Shown: in pieces, positions 39,320 to 48,253 of the stretch
Numbering within the stretch: position 1 is the stretch's first letter
Layout of the letters: every line of letters begins with the position of its first letter
NCBI GenBank assembly: GCA_963695105.1
Contig: CAVOGC010000003.1
Coordinates: 29,061 to 93,060, forward strand
Length of the DNA: 64,000 nt
Direction of reading: 5' to 3'
From: Competibacter sp963695105
GTDB taxonomy: Bacteria; Pseudomonadota; Gammaproteobacteria; Competibacterales; Competibacteraceae
Notes under the pieces: model-generated
What the model saw: the letters and a program-made list of their open reading frames with translations, nothing else
Database searches by the model: none
Told to the model about the DNA's origin: nothing
Position numbers and translations under genes: made by a program

Positions 39320-41032
39320 ATGTCGTTAGGTTTACTGGCGCTCGTCGCCTTCCTGCCTATCGCAGTCGCGCTGGTTTTAATGGCGGGAATGCGATGGCCG
39401 GCCACCAGAGCGATGCCTCTGGCCTGGCTGGTGTGTGTACTCGCCGCGCTGTTCGCCTGGAATTTGCCCATCGGCTACGTTGCCGCACTGTCCATTCAAG
39501 GGGTCATCACCGCGGTTGGCATTCTGATCATCGTCTTCGGCGCAATTATCATCCTGTACACGCTTCAATACTCGGGGGGTATGGAGACCATCCAGCACGG
39601 GATGCAGAACATTTCCGGCGACCGCCGCATTCAGGCCATCATCATCGGCTACATGTTCGCGGCTTTCATCGAGGGCGCCGCCGGTTTCGGCACCCCCGCT
39701 GCTTTGGCTGCTCCGTTGTTGCTCACTCTGGGCTTCCCACCGTTAGCCGCCGCGGTTATTTGCCTGGTGTTCAACTCCTTCCCGGTCACCTTCGGCGCAG
39801 TGGGCACCCCCGTCATCCTCGGCATGAAGTATCTTCAGCCTCTGGCCAAGACGGCTGTCGCCACCGGCGCGCCCGGTCTGAACTTCGCTACTCCCGAGGG
39901 GTTCAACATGCTTATCGGCCAATGGGCTTCCGTGCTCCACTTTCCGATGATCTTCATCCTGCCGGTATTCATGCTCGGTTTCATTACCCGCTTCTTCGGC
40001 CCCAACCGTTCCTGGACCGACGGCTTCAAGGCCTGGAAATTCTGCATCTTCGCCGCCGTGTCCTTCTCGGTGCCGTACATGTTCTTCGCCTGGTTCGTGG
40101 GTCCCGAGTTCCCGTCGCTGATCGGTGGTCTGGTGGGTCTGGGCATCATCGTCGCCGGCGCCAGGAAGGGCTTCTGCGTTCCCAAGGAAACCTGGGATTT
40201 TGGCCATCACGACCAGTGGGACCCCGACTGGACCGGCGACATCCAGGGTTCCAGCACCACCGAGTTCACCAGTCACATGAGCCAGTTCAAAGCCTGGCTG
40301 CCCTACATCCTGATCGGCCTGATTCTGGTTCTGACCCGCATTCCCGATCTGGGCCTCAAGGGCTGGCTCGCCGCGCAGAAGATCAGCTTCGGCAATATCC
40401 TGGGCTATCAAAGCGTCAGCGGCTCGATTGACTATCTGTATTTGCCCGGCACCATTCCGTTCATGCTGGTGGCCCTCCTGACCATCCTGATCCACGGCAT
40501 GCGCGGCGAAGCGGTCAAAAAAGCCTGGAGCGAGTCCATCGTCAAGATGAAGAACCCGTCCATCGCCCTGTTCTTTGCCGTGGCGCTGGTAGCGATCTTC
40601 CGTGGTTCCGGTATCACCGACCCACTCTTGAATCCCCATGCCTACCCGTCCATGCCGTTGGCCATGGCCCAGGCGGTGGCGGGTATCGCTGGCAACGCCT
40701 GGCCGATGGTGGCTTCCTACGTGGGCGGTCTGGGGGCGTTCATCACCGGTTCCAACACCGTGTCCGACCTGCTGTTCGCCGAGTTCCAGTGGGGTGTCGC
40801 AACCCAGCTTGAGTTGCCCCGCCAGATTATCGTGGCGGCTCAAGCGGCTGGCGGCGCCATGGGCAACATGGTTTGCATCCACAACATCGTGGCGGTGTGC
40901 GCGGTGGTCGGTCTCTCGGGTCGGGAAGGCATCATCCTGCGCCGCACCGTGTGGCCGTTTCTGCTGTACGGCATCGTGGTCGGCATCCTGGCCAGCCTGA
41001 TGTCCTTCGTGTTCTTCCCCAATCTGTTCTAA
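39320..41032 (+). CDS. lldP: L-lactate permease family transporter
   Basis: 570 residues with 12 or more membrane segments, from the ATG at 39320 preceded by AAAGGAG. The conserved motif AAFIEGAAGFGTPAALAAPL and the later GSNTVSDLLFAEFQWGVA are LldP signatures. It imports L-lactate, D-lactate or glycolate with protons. The longer frame upstream overlaps dld and is rejected. Confidence 0.95.
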   Translation: MSLGLLALVAFLPIAVALVLMAGMRWPATRAMPLAWLVCVLAALFAWNLPIGYVAALSIQGVITAVGILIIVFGAIIILYTLQYSGGMETIQHGMQNISGDRRIQAIIIGYMFAAFIEGAAGFGTPAALAAPLLLTLGFPPLAAAVICLVFNSFPVTFGAVGTPVILGMKYLQPLAKTAVATGAPGLNFATPEGFNMLIGQWASVLHFPMIFILPVFMLGFITRFFGPNRSWTDGFKAWKFCIFAAVSFSVPYMFFAWFVGPEFPSLIGGLVGLGIIVAGARKGFCVPKETWDFGHHDQWDPDWTGDIQGSSTTEFTSHMSQFKAWLPYILIGLILVLTRIPDLGLKGWLAAQKISFGNILGYQSVSGSIDYLYLPGTIPFMLVALLTILIHGMRGEAVKKAWSESIVKMKNPSIALFFAVALVAIFRGSGITDPLLNPHAYPSMPLAMAQAVAGIAGNAWPMVASYVGGLGAFITGSNTVSDLLFAEFQWGVATQLELPRQIIVAAQAAGGAMGNMVCIHNIVAVCAVVGLSGREGIILRRTVWPFLLYGIVVGILASLMSFVFFPNLF

Positions 41033-41046
41033 GGAGCCTGAAGGCA

Positions 41047-41073
41047 AGCAGTCGCCAGGGATCGGCGACTGCT
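41047..41073 (+). terminator. Putative terminator after lldP
   Basis: AGCAGTCGCC (41047-41056) pairs perfectly with GGCGACTGCT (41064-41073) around a 7-nt loop, 15 bp after the lldP stop. The following bases are only moderately T-rich, so strength is uncertain. Confidence 0.55.
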
Positions 41074-41186
41074 CATTGGGTGCATTTCGTTTGCCCGTGT
41101 CGGCTGTTGAGTTTGAGCGGTCGGTTTTGATTTGCTCGTCGAGTTGTTTGAGCATTTCGGTGAATTCCGCCGCCCACCCTTGAGGA

Positions 41187-41684
41187 TCACACTGTGCAAC
41201 GACAACCACACAGCAAATCGATTTTGACCGGCGAAATATGCCGCACCACCTTGTCGCGACGCACATGCAAAACAACCAGCGTATAAGGATTGAAAACCAC
41301 GACATCCTTAACGCCTTGCGACAGATAAAACTGTGGCCCGATATCCAAATCCTTGGCTTCGTATCCTTTGCTGATGACTTCAATCACCGCTTCCGGCACC
41401 AAGGTAATCGCTTCTTCCTGCTCATCGGGTTCCCGGCAAAAGATGGAAATGTCGGGTCGCTTCAAGGAACCGTCCGGGAAACTGACGTAAACATCGGCGG
41501 CATGCACACACTCGCAATGTGCGGCGGCGCCATCGGCACTCTCCGAGCTTTTACCGATGCTGGCGCGAATTCCATCCACCGCCTTTTGATGGCGGTAAAC
41601 CGGCTGTGGCTCCCAGATCGGCAAGCCCGCCACGATTTCCAGGCGAATCCCCAATTCATCGGCTCGCAGAAATCTTTGTTCCAT
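41187..41684 (-). CDS. Uma2-family (DUF820) putative endonuclease
   Basis: 165 residues with the PD-(D/E)XK-like core of the Uma2 family: VYVSFPDGSLKRPDISIFC, then VPEAVIEVISKGYEAKDLD. The candidate catalytic Asp, Glu and Lys positions are present, and the CGC ending is common in the family. Members are abundant orphan genes of unknown role, often regarded as transposon-derived or host nucleases. No partner is visible. It lies between lldP and an amino-acid transporter. Confidence 0.82.
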   Translation of the reverse strand: MEQRFLRADELGIRLEIVAGLPIWEPQPVYRHQKAVDGIRASIGKSSESADGAAAHCECVHAADVYVSFPDGSLKRPDISIFCREPDEQEEAITLVPEAVIEVISKGYEAKDLDIGPQFYLSQGVKDVVVFNPYTLVVLHVRRDKVVRHISPVKIDLLCGCRCTV

Positions 41685-41738
41685 CGCGCCCTCTCACCAA
41701 ACCTCATGCCAAAAAACATCGCCTTTGCCGACTCGAAG

Positions 41739-42626
41739 TCAACGGTGGCGATACCGGCCCAGACGCCGCTCCAACCACCCGAACAGCCGCGCCAATCCGA
41801 AACACAGCAAAAAATACAGCGCCGCCACCGTCAGCCAGACTTCGAACACCCGCCCCGAAGACACAGCCAGTTCCGTACCGGTAAAGGTCAGTTCCTGAAT
41901 GGAAATCAATGAAATCAGCGACGAATCCTTGATCAACGCAATGAACTGCCCGGCCAGCGCCGGGACCATCTTCTGCACCGCCTGCGGCAGCACCACCTCG
42001 CCCATCACCTGACCGGAATGCAGCCCCAGCGCCCGCGCCGCTTCCCACTGTCCTTTGGGAACCGCCTCGATGCCGGCGCGGACGATTTCGGTGACGTAGG
42101 CGCCCTCGAACAACGCCAGGCAGATCAGCCCGGACAGGAAATTCGGCAGCAGCTCCGGCGGGCCGAACAGCCAGGCCAGCACTCGCAAGGTTTCCGGCGC
42201 GGCCCCGGCGATCCGATTCTCGATATCCAGCACCGGCAACAACTGACCACTGATGAAAAAATAGAAGATAAAGATGAATACCAGCGGCGGGATGTTGCGA
42301 ATCAGCCCGACATAGGTCCAGCCGAGCAGTCGAAAAAATAGAATGCGGGTAACCCGGCACACCCCCATCGTAACGCCGATCAGCGCCGCCAGCATCCCAC
42401 CCCACAACGCCAGCCGCACCGTCGCCAGAAAGCCCTGGCCCAGCAGGTTCAGCACCCAGTCGCCCTGCTCGGTGTCGTAGCGGATGAAGTAGCCGGGAAT
42501 CAGTCGCCAGTCCCAGTTGTAATGAAAGTGGCTTTGCGCGCGGTACAGCACGTAGCCGATCAGGCCGAACACCACGGCCAGCACCAGCGCATCCAGCCAG
42601 CCGAAACGGAGTTTGGGCGGAGACAC
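41739..42626 (-). CDS. Polar amino acid ABC transporter permease
   Basis: 295 residues from a GTG at 42626, with about six membrane segments and the EAA loop EIVRAGIEAVPKGQWEAARA that contacts the ATPase. Family: HisM/GltK-like. It starts three bases after the stop of the permease remnant at 42630, so it was once coupled to a second permease. The intact partner is now about 3 kb away at 45614-46429. The ABC ATPase of this importer is not in the window. Confidence 0.88.
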   Translation of the reverse strand: MSPPKLRFGWLDALVLAVVFGLIGYVLYRAQSHFHYNWDWRLIPGYFIRYDTEQGDWVLNLLGQGFLATVRLALWGGMLAALIGVTMGVCRVTRILFFRLLGWTYVGLIRNIPPLVFIFIFYFFISGQLLPVLDIENRIAGAAPETLRVLAWLFGPPELLPNFLSGLICLALFEGAYVTEIVRAGIEAVPKGQWEAARALGLHSGQVMGEVVLPQAVQKMVPALAGQFIALIKDSSLISLISIQELTFTGTELAVSSGRVFEVWLTVAALYFLLCFGLARLFGWLERRLGRYRHR

Positions 42627-42629
42627 GAT

Positions 42630-42745
42630 TCAGTCGCGCCCGGCGCCGCGCATCGGCGGGCGGCGTTCCAGCCAGCCGGCTAGCAGGGACAGACTGATGT
42701 TCAGCGCCAGATACAGAACCACCACCACAACCAGAGCCTTAAAAT
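42630..42745 (-). pseudogene. Remnant of an amino-acid ABC permease 3' end
   Basis: The minus-strand frame ending at TGA 42630-42632 reads VVVLYLALNISLSLLAGWLE, then RRPPMRGAGRD. The intact permease at 45614 ends AALYLALTVSLSLLVSWLE, then RRLPVHGAGRG. About 30 codons align with several substitutions, and DNA identity is about 80 % by eye. Upstream, the frame meets a stop in AT-rich DNA. It is a truncated diverged copy, not a recent perfect duplication. Confidence 0.8.
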
Positions 42746-42792
42746 CATGCTTAAATTATGTTTTAATTTCATATAGATAAAAAATATCAGCC

Positions 42793-42820
42793 TTGCGAAA
42801 TACCTAGCGATCATTATAAA
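42793..42820 (+). promoter_or_regulatory. Possible upstream promoter of the ATPase cassette
   Basis: TTGCGA (42793-42798) and TATAAA (42815-42820) are 16 bp apart within the AT-rich leader. It is weaker than the promoter at 42831. Confidence 0.35.
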
Positions 42821-42830
42821 ACGAAAATAA

Positions 42831-42852
42831 TTTACAACATAAATTTTGTAAA
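42831..42852. promoter_or_regulatory. Inverted repeat over the cassette promoter
   Basis: TTTACAA (42831-42837) and TTGTAAA (42846-42852) form a perfect 7-bp inverted repeat with an 8-bp spacer. It covers the -35 box and most of the spacer, where a bound repressor would block polymerase. No regulator gene adjoins it. Confidence 0.6.
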
Positions 42853-42859
42853 ATAAAAT
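42831..42859 (+). promoter_or_regulatory. Promoter of the ATPase cassette
   Basis: TTTACA (42831-42836) and TAAAAT (42854-42859) are 17 bp apart; each matches the sigma-70 consensus at five of six positions. The predicted start is near 42866. It sits in about 130 bp of strongly AT-rich DNA unlike the GC-rich surroundings. Confidence 0.7.
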
Positions 42860-42892
42860 CGCTTTAAGATTATGGCGACCGTGAGGTATTCC

Positions 42893-44065
42893 ATGAAGTT
42901 GAATGTCGGCAACCCGGTGGAAGGCGAGGATTTCTTCGACCGCGAGAAGGAACAGCAACGCGCCTGGCGCAAGCTGGAAAGCAGCCATCTGCTCATGCTG
43001 GCGCCGCGCCGGATCGGCAAAACTTCGCTCATTTTACGCTTGTGCGCGACGGCTCACGCGCACGACTTTCAAGCGGTGCAATGCAGTTTCGCCCGCTGCG
43101 GCGACGAACAGGAATGCGTCAGCCTGCTGTTTCGTACCCTGGCGGAACAGCAGACAAGCTGGGAACGCCTCGTCGAGCCGCTGAAAACCCTTCTTGGCAA
43201 GCTGAAAGGCGTCAACATCGGGCCGGTGGGCATCGATTGGCAATCCGGCAAGCCAGCGGATTGGCGGGAAGTCGGCGATGCGCTCGGCAAGGTGCTGGAC
43301 GAAGAGGATAGTCCCTGGCTGATTTGCGTGGATGAAGTGCCGGTTTTCGTTATCAATCTGATCAAGCAGGGAGAGGACGGCAAACGCCGCGCCCGCGCCT
43401 TCCTCAACTGGTTCCGCGATCTGCGTCAGCGCCACTACAGGCAAGTGAAATGGCTGCTGGCCGGTTCCATCGGCCTCGACACCATCGCCGCGCGGCTGGG
43501 TTGGGGCGACACCATCAATGATCTGGAACCGTTCCCGCTGGCGGCCTTCGACGAATCCACCGCACTGGTTTTCCTGGATCAACTGGCCGCCAGCTATCGC
43601 CTGCCCCTGGATGAACTCGCGCGCCAGGCGATTGTGCGCCGCGTCGGTTGGCCGGTTCCCTACTATCTGCAAATCATGTTCAGCCAGTTGCGCGACGACT
43701 GGGAGGACAACGGCGTCAGACCGGATGAAGCGGCGGTGGAACGCGCCTTCGAACGCCTGCTCGATCCCGCCTATCGCGCACACTTCGATTACTGGCGACA
43801 ACGTCTCGACGAAGAGCTAGGCCAACCGGAAGCCGGCCATGCCGTCCTGTTGCTCGACCACGCCTGCCAGGATGTCAATGGCCCGAGCCGGGATGCGCTC
43901 GGACAAGCGCTGAGCACACGCATTCAAGATCCAGACGAGCGCGACCGAACTTTGCGCTATTTGCTGGATGTACTCGGCGGCGACGGTTATCTGGTGGAGC
44001 GGGATGGACGCCATGCCTTCCGCATGGAATGGCTGCGGGTGTATTGGCAACGGAGGTTGCGGTGA
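42893..44065 (+). CDS. P-loop ATPase of the COG1672/STAND-like type
   Basis: 390 residues from the ATG at 42893, chosen because GTGAGG lies seven bases upstream; the ATG at 42872 would be only about six bases from the predicted transcript start. A Walker A-like motif APRRIGKTSLILRL follows the N-terminal FFDREKEQQRAW box, and Walker B reads WLICVDEVPVF. A sensor-like segment (LLAGSIGL) and a helical C-terminal region follow. No effector domain or membrane segment is seen. It overlaps the next ATPase by four bases (GTGA). Function is unknown; the layout resembles NTPases found in signalling and defence cassettes. Confidence 0.75.
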   Translation: MKLNVGNPVEGEDFFDREKEQQRAWRKLESSHLLMLAPRRIGKTSLILRLCATAHAHDFQAVQCSFARCGDEQECVSLLFRTLAEQQTSWERLVEPLKTLLGKLKGVNIGPVGIDWQSGKPADWREVGDALGKVLDEEDSPWLICVDEVPVFVINLIKQGEDGKRRARAFLNWFRDLRQRHYRQVKWLLAGSIGLDTIAARLGWGDTINDLEPFPLAAFDESTALVFLDQLAASYRLPLDELARQAIVRRVGWPVPYYLQIMFSQLRDDWEDNGVRPDEAAVERAFERLLDPAYRAHFDYWRQRLDEELGQPEAGHAVLLLDHACQDVNGPSRDALGQALSTRIQDPDERDRTLRYLLDVLGGDGYLVERDGRHAFRMEWLRVYWQRRLR

Positions 44066-45551
44066 ATAATGACCTCTCCCTGCATCGTCCGGCGCTCTAC
44101 AACCCGGCCCTGTGGAGCCGGGACGAGGTCAAAACCTACTATATCGCCCGCCAATCGTTGTTGACGCGACTGCTGGACGATCTGCGGCGCGAACGTCCCG
44201 GCAGCCGTCCGCAGCATCGCCTGATGCTCGGCTTGCGCGGCATGGGTAAATCCACCCTGCTCCGCCGCTTGGCCGTGGCGGTGGAGGATGACGCCGAACT
44301 GACGGCGCAATGGCTCCCACTGACCTTTTCCGAGGAGCAATACAACGTCGGTTCACTCGCCGATCTCTGGCTCAACTGCCTGGATGCACTGGGCGATCTA
44401 CTGGAAGGGCGCGGCCGGAGCGTCGAAGCGGAACAGCTTGACAACACGTTGCGAATCTGGCGCGGCCGGATGCCGAAGGCGCCTTGCAAGCACTGCTTCA
44501 GGCGGCTAAGCAGCTTGACCGACGTTTGCTGCTCCTGTTCGATAACATCGACCTCATTCTCGAACGGCTTAAAGATCGCCACTGGGATTTGCGTGAAACC
44601 CTGCAATCCCATCCAGAAATTCTGGTGATGGGCGCCAGCGCCCGCGCTCTGGAAGCCAGTTATCAATACGACGCGGCCTTCTACGACTTCTTTAAAGTCG
44701 ATGAACTGCGTGGCCTGAGCGCGCAGGAAATGCGCGACACCCTGCTCGCCCTGGCCCGGTTGCGCGGGGTGCCGGAGGTTGAACACCGCATTGAAGCGGA
44801 ACCCAGCCGTATCCGTATTCTGCACACCCTCACCGGCGGCAACCCGCGCACCGTGGTGCTGCTCTACGGTGTTCTGCTCAAAGGCACGGATGGCGATGTG
44901 CGCGCCGATCTGGAAGGGCTGCTGGACGAAGTCACGCCGCTCCATAAAGCCCGCTTCGACGAACTACCGGCCCAAGGCCAACAGCTTTTGGACAAGCTGG
45001 CCCTGCATTGGGACCCGATGACCGCCCGCCAACTCGCCGACGCCCTCAATTGGGACGTGAACCTGGTTTCCGCTCAACTCAACCGGTTGACTCAGCTCGG
45101 CATTGTGGAAAAGGTGAAATCCGGCAGCGGCAAACGGACCGCGTTCCAGGTGGGCGAGCGCTTTTTCAACATCTGGTATCTAATGCGCGCCAGCCGGCGA
45201 GTACGGCGCAAGTTGGTCTGGCTGGTCGAGTTTCTAAGCTCCTGGTATGGAGGTGCGGCTCTCGTCGATGCGAGTTGGCTACTCCCAGCCGATGCCATAT
45301 CCATCACTTGGGACGAGTGCCTGGCGCTCATCCGGGAAAGACTCAAGACGGGAGCCGGCGTGCATCTGCTGCAAGCCCTGGACGACAGCGGCGCGGGCGA
45401 ACGTTGGCGACCGCTGCGGGAAGCGCTGGCGGCGACGGTGGCGGGGAAAGCGGAAATTCTGCTGGACGTGGCCCCCGAAGTACGCAAACCGGCCCTGGAC
45501 ATTCTCGCGCACATCGCGCCGGACCTGCCCATACCAGCCGATCTGCGTTGA
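44062..45551 (+). pseudogene. Second P-loop ATPase with winged-helix C-terminus, frameshifted
   Basis: The first frame starts at the GTG at 44062 inside the previous stop. It holds Walker A LMLGLRGMGKSTLLRRLAVA and loses homology after LRIWRGR near 44468. The second frame continues with EGALQALLQAAKQLDRRLLL, Walker B LLLLFDNIDLIL, a sensor segment (ILVMGASARALE), an arginine-finger-like TGGNPRTVVLL, and a winged-helix-like region (LADALNWDVNLVSAQLNRLT) to 45551. The span is 1490 bases, one short of a multiple of three, so a single lost base around 44455-44475 fits. Motifs on both sides are well kept, so either the lesion is recent or the base call is wrong. Confidence 0.75.
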
Positions 45552-45563
45552 AAATCTCCTCAA

Positions 45564-45598
45564 CCCCCCTTTGTCAAAGGGGAGTGGCGAAGCCGGGG
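45564..45598. repeat. CCCCTTTGTCAAAGGGG hairpin element
   Basis: CCCCTTT (45566-45572) pairs with AAAGGGG (45576-45582) around GTC, followed by a GCCGGGGGTTT run. It lies between the ATPase cassette and the convergent permease gene. Similar C-run hairpins are common interspersed repeats in related genomes (from memory). It could end transcription of the cassette. Confidence 0.6.
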
Positions 45599-45613
45599 GT
45601 TTCTCACCCACAT

Positions 45614-46429
45614 TCAGCCGCGCCCGGCGCCATGCACCGGCAGGCGACGTTCCAGCCAACTGACCAGCAGCGACAGGCTGACGGTCAGCGCCAGATACAG
45701 CGCCGCCACGGTGAACCACAGCTCAAACGTCATGAAGGTATCGGCGATCAGATTGCGGCCTTCGGTGGTCAAATCGGCCACCGCGATCACGCTGACCAAG
45801 GCCGAATGCTTGATCAGCGACACCGCCAGCCCGGTCAGCGGCGGCAACACCAGACGAACGGCCTGCGGCAGGATCACGCAACGGTAGACCGCATACGGCG
45901 ACAACCCGAGCGACCGCCCCGCCTCCCACTGGCCACGCGGGATGGCCTCGATGCCGGCGCGGAAGATTTCCGCCGCGAACGCCCCTTCAAAGATCGCCAA
46001 CGCCAGTACCGCCGCCGCGAATCGGTCCATATCCAGGATCGGCGCCAGCACGAAATAGACCAGGTAAAGCTGCACCAGCATCGGGGTGTTGCGGACGATC
46101 TCGACGTAGACCCGCGCCACCGCATGCCCGGCCCACGAGGTCGAACGCTGCAACAACGCCGCCGACAGCCCGAACGCCACCGTCAGCAACAGGCTCCAGC
46201 CGGTCAGTTCCAACGTCACACCCAACCCGCGCAGCAGCGGGCCGGGCTGGAACACGCCGTCCTCGATCTGGTAGAGATATCGCGGCACCCGGTACCACTG
46301 CCAGTTGTAATGCAGGGTATCCGCGCCCTCGACCACGAGCCAGCCCAAGCCGGCCAGCACGACGAGAAACGTCAGGCTGTCGAACACCGGTCGCCAGCGT
46401 CGCCAGATCGACACAGAGGTTTTAATCAT
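45614..46429 (-). CDS. Polar amino acid ABC transporter permease
   Basis: 271 residues from the ATG at 46429; a GTG at 46438 is an alternative. About six membrane segments and the EAA loop EIFRAGIEAIPRGQWEAGRS are present. It is divergent from the binding protein at 46574 and is the natural partner of the permease at 41739, from which it is now separated by the ATPase cassette. Its last 30 codons are the intact counterpart of the remnant at 42630. Confidence 0.88.
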   Translation of the reverse strand: MIKTSVSIWRRWRPVFDSLTFLVVLAGLGWLVVEGADTLHYNWQWYRVPRYLYQIEDGVFQPGPLLRGLGVTLELTGWSLLLTVAFGLSAALLQRSTSWAGHAVARVYVEIVRNTPMLVQLYLVYFVLAPILDMDRFAAAVLALAIFEGAFAAEIFRAGIEAIPRGQWEAGRSLGLSPYAVYRCVILPQAVRLVLPPLTGLAVSLIKHSALVSVIAVADLTTEGRNLIADTFMTFELWFTVAALYLALTVSLSLLVSWLERRLPVHGAGRG

Positions 46430-46573
46430 GACGTCCACAGGATAACCAGCTCGCCCGCCGCTGTCATGACCGGGTGGAACCCCGCCCCCCAGCGGCGCGC
46501 TGGTGTTGCCCGAATCGGGCGCGTCCGTTACCTTTCCCGGCAAGATAGCCTTAACCTTGGGGAGGTGTATTCC

Positions 46574-47410
46574 ATGAACAACCGTCTGTCCTTCGCGTTG
46601 GCCGCCGTGTTGCTCACGCTAACTCTGCTTCCGCCGCCGCTCGCCCGCGCTCAAAACGCCAGCCAGCAGCTCGCCGCCGGCAGCGTATTGGAAACCATCA
46701 AAAAGCGCGGAGCGATCAGGATCGGCCTGTCCACCTTCGTCCCCTGGGCGATGCGCGACAAGAACGGCGAACTGGTCGGCTACGAAATCGACGTGGCGAA
46801 ACGGCTGGCCGAGGATATGCGGGTGAAGGCCGAGTTCGTGCCCACCGCCTGGGACGGCATCATCCCGGCGCTGCTGGCTGGCAAGTTCGACGTGATCGTC
46901 GCCGGAATGTCGGTCACCCCGGAACGCAATCTGACCGTCAACTTCAGCCTGCCCTACGCCAATTCCGGCATCCACCTGGTTGCCCACAAGAAACTGGCGG
47001 CCGGCTTTGCGACGCTGGAGGATTTCAACAAGCCCGAAGTGGTGCTGGCGGCGCGGCGCGGCGCGACGCCGGCCACCGCCGCCAAGCGGCTGATGCCCAA
47101 GGCCACGCTGCGCCAGTTCGACGAAGACGCGCTGGCCTTGCAGGAAGTGCTCAACGGCAAGGCGCACGCCTTCATCGCCAGCACCCCGACCCCGGCGTTC
47201 GAGGCGCTGAAACATCCCGACACGCTGTTCCTGCCGATCCCCGAACCGTTCGTGCAGGGCGCGGAGGGTTTTGCGTTGCGCAAGGGCGATCCCGACGCCC
47301 TGAACTTTTTCAACAACTGGATCATGCTGCGCCAGCAGGACGGCTGGCTGAAGGAACGGCACAACTATTGGTTCAAGACCCGCGACTGGGCCAGCCAAGC
47401 AGTGGAATAA
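46574..47410 (+). CDS. Amino acid ABC transporter periplasmic binding protein
   Basis: 278 residues from the ATG at 46574, preceded by GGAGGTG. A signal peptide (about residues 1-26, ending ARAQ) precedes a family-3 solute-binding fold (IRIGLSTFVPWAMRDKNGEL; FDVIVAGMSVTPERNLTVNF). It should capture a polar amino acid for the two permeases. A small palindrome GCCCGAATCGGGC at 46508-46520 lies between it and the divergent permease. A longer in-frame reading from 45008 is spurious. Confidence 0.92.
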   Translation: MNNRLSFALAAVLLTLTLLPPPLARAQNASQQLAAGSVLETIKKRGAIRIGLSTFVPWAMRDKNGELVGYEIDVAKRLAEDMRVKAEFVPTAWDGIIPALLAGKFDVIVAGMSVTPERNLTVNFSLPYANSGIHLVAHKKLAAGFATLEDFNKPEVVLAARRGATPATAAKRLMPKATLRQFDEDALALQEVLNGKAHAFIASTPTPAFEALKHPDTLFLPIPEPFVQGAEGFALRKGDPDALNFFNNWIMLRQQDGWLKERHNYWFKTRDWASQAVE

Positions 47411-47473
47411 TCCGGGTCCGGTCTACCCAGGCCGCGGTTCCAACCCAGCGCTCCGCAACGCCGCATCCGACAT

Positions 47474-48253
47474 CTACCAGTAATTTTCCACCGCCAGATT
47501 GCCCGGTTTGCCGCGCAGGCTCAGGGTCAGGCCACGCTCGGTCAGCAGGTCGCGGGTTTCCTGCACCATGTCGGGATTGCCACAGATCATGACCCGGGAG
47601 CGCTCGCGGTCGATCGGCAAACCGACGTGCGATTCCAGCTTGCCGTTGCTCAGCAGGGAGGTGATGCGATCGTTGAGCAACGAGCGCTCGTCCTGCTCGC
47701 GGGTCACCACCTGCACGTATTTCAGCTTGTGGGCATACCCGGCGAACAGCTCATTCTCCTTGAACGAGTGAATGAACTCCTCGTAGGCCAGTTCGTGGCG
47801 GTAGCGCACGCTGTGCACCAACACGATGTTTTCGTACTGCTCCCAGGTGTCGAACTCCTGCAGGATGGACAGGAACGGCGCCAGCCCGGTGCCGGTGGAC
47901 AGCAGCCACAGATCCCGGCCGCACTCGAAACGGTCGGTGGTCAGATAGCCATAATTGCGCTTTTCCACCAGAACCCGATCACCGATCTTCAGTTGCGACA
48001 GCCGCGAGGTAAACGCGCCGTCGGGCACGACGATGGAGTAAAACTCCAGAAAATCGTCGTAGGGCGCCGAGCAGATCGAATACGCCCGCCAGACCAGGTC
48101 GCCGCCGTCATCCTCCTCAACCCCCAGCCGGGCAAACTGGCCGGCGATGAAGCGGTAGGACTGGCTACGGGTGGTTTTGAAGGAAAACAGATTGGACGCC
48201 CAGGTGCGGATTTCCGTAATCGTCTCCACGGTGTACTTGTCGCTGGCCTTCAT
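47474..48253 (-). CDS. fpr: Ferredoxin/flavodoxin-NADP+ reductase
   Basis: 259 residues from the ATG at 48253. The FAD site RAYSICSAPYDDFLEFY, the NADP site LLSTGTGLAPFLSIL and MICGNPDMVQ, and the VENYW C-terminus match bacterial plant-type FPR. It exchanges electrons between NADPH and ferredoxin and could link to the Rnf ferredoxin pool. It is convergent with the binding-protein gene. Confidence 0.94.
   Translation of the reverse strand: MKASDKYTVETITEIRTWASNLFSFKTTRSQSYRFIAGQFARLGVEEDDGGDLVWRAYSICSAPYDDFLEFYSIVVPDGAFTSRLSQLKIGDRVLVEKRNYGYLTTDRFECGRDLWLLSTGTGLAPFLSILQEFDTWEQYENIVLVHSVRYRHELAYEEFIHSFKENELFAGYAHKLKYVQVVTREQDERSLLNDRITSLLSNGKLESHVGLPIDRERSRVMICGNPDMVQETRDLLTERGLTLSLRGKPGNLAVENYW

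Noticed and set aside
41074..41215. Small minus-strand coding segment after the Uma2 gene (reads PQGWAAEFTEMLKQLDEQIK)
   Set aside because: It looks protein-like but runs without a stop into antisense of lldP and has no convincing start; possibly a decayed antitoxin piece, not supported.
45008..47410. 800-codon open frame ending with the binding protein
   Set aside because: Its first 520 codons are antisense to a permease and out of frame with the ATPase; only the part from 46574 is real.
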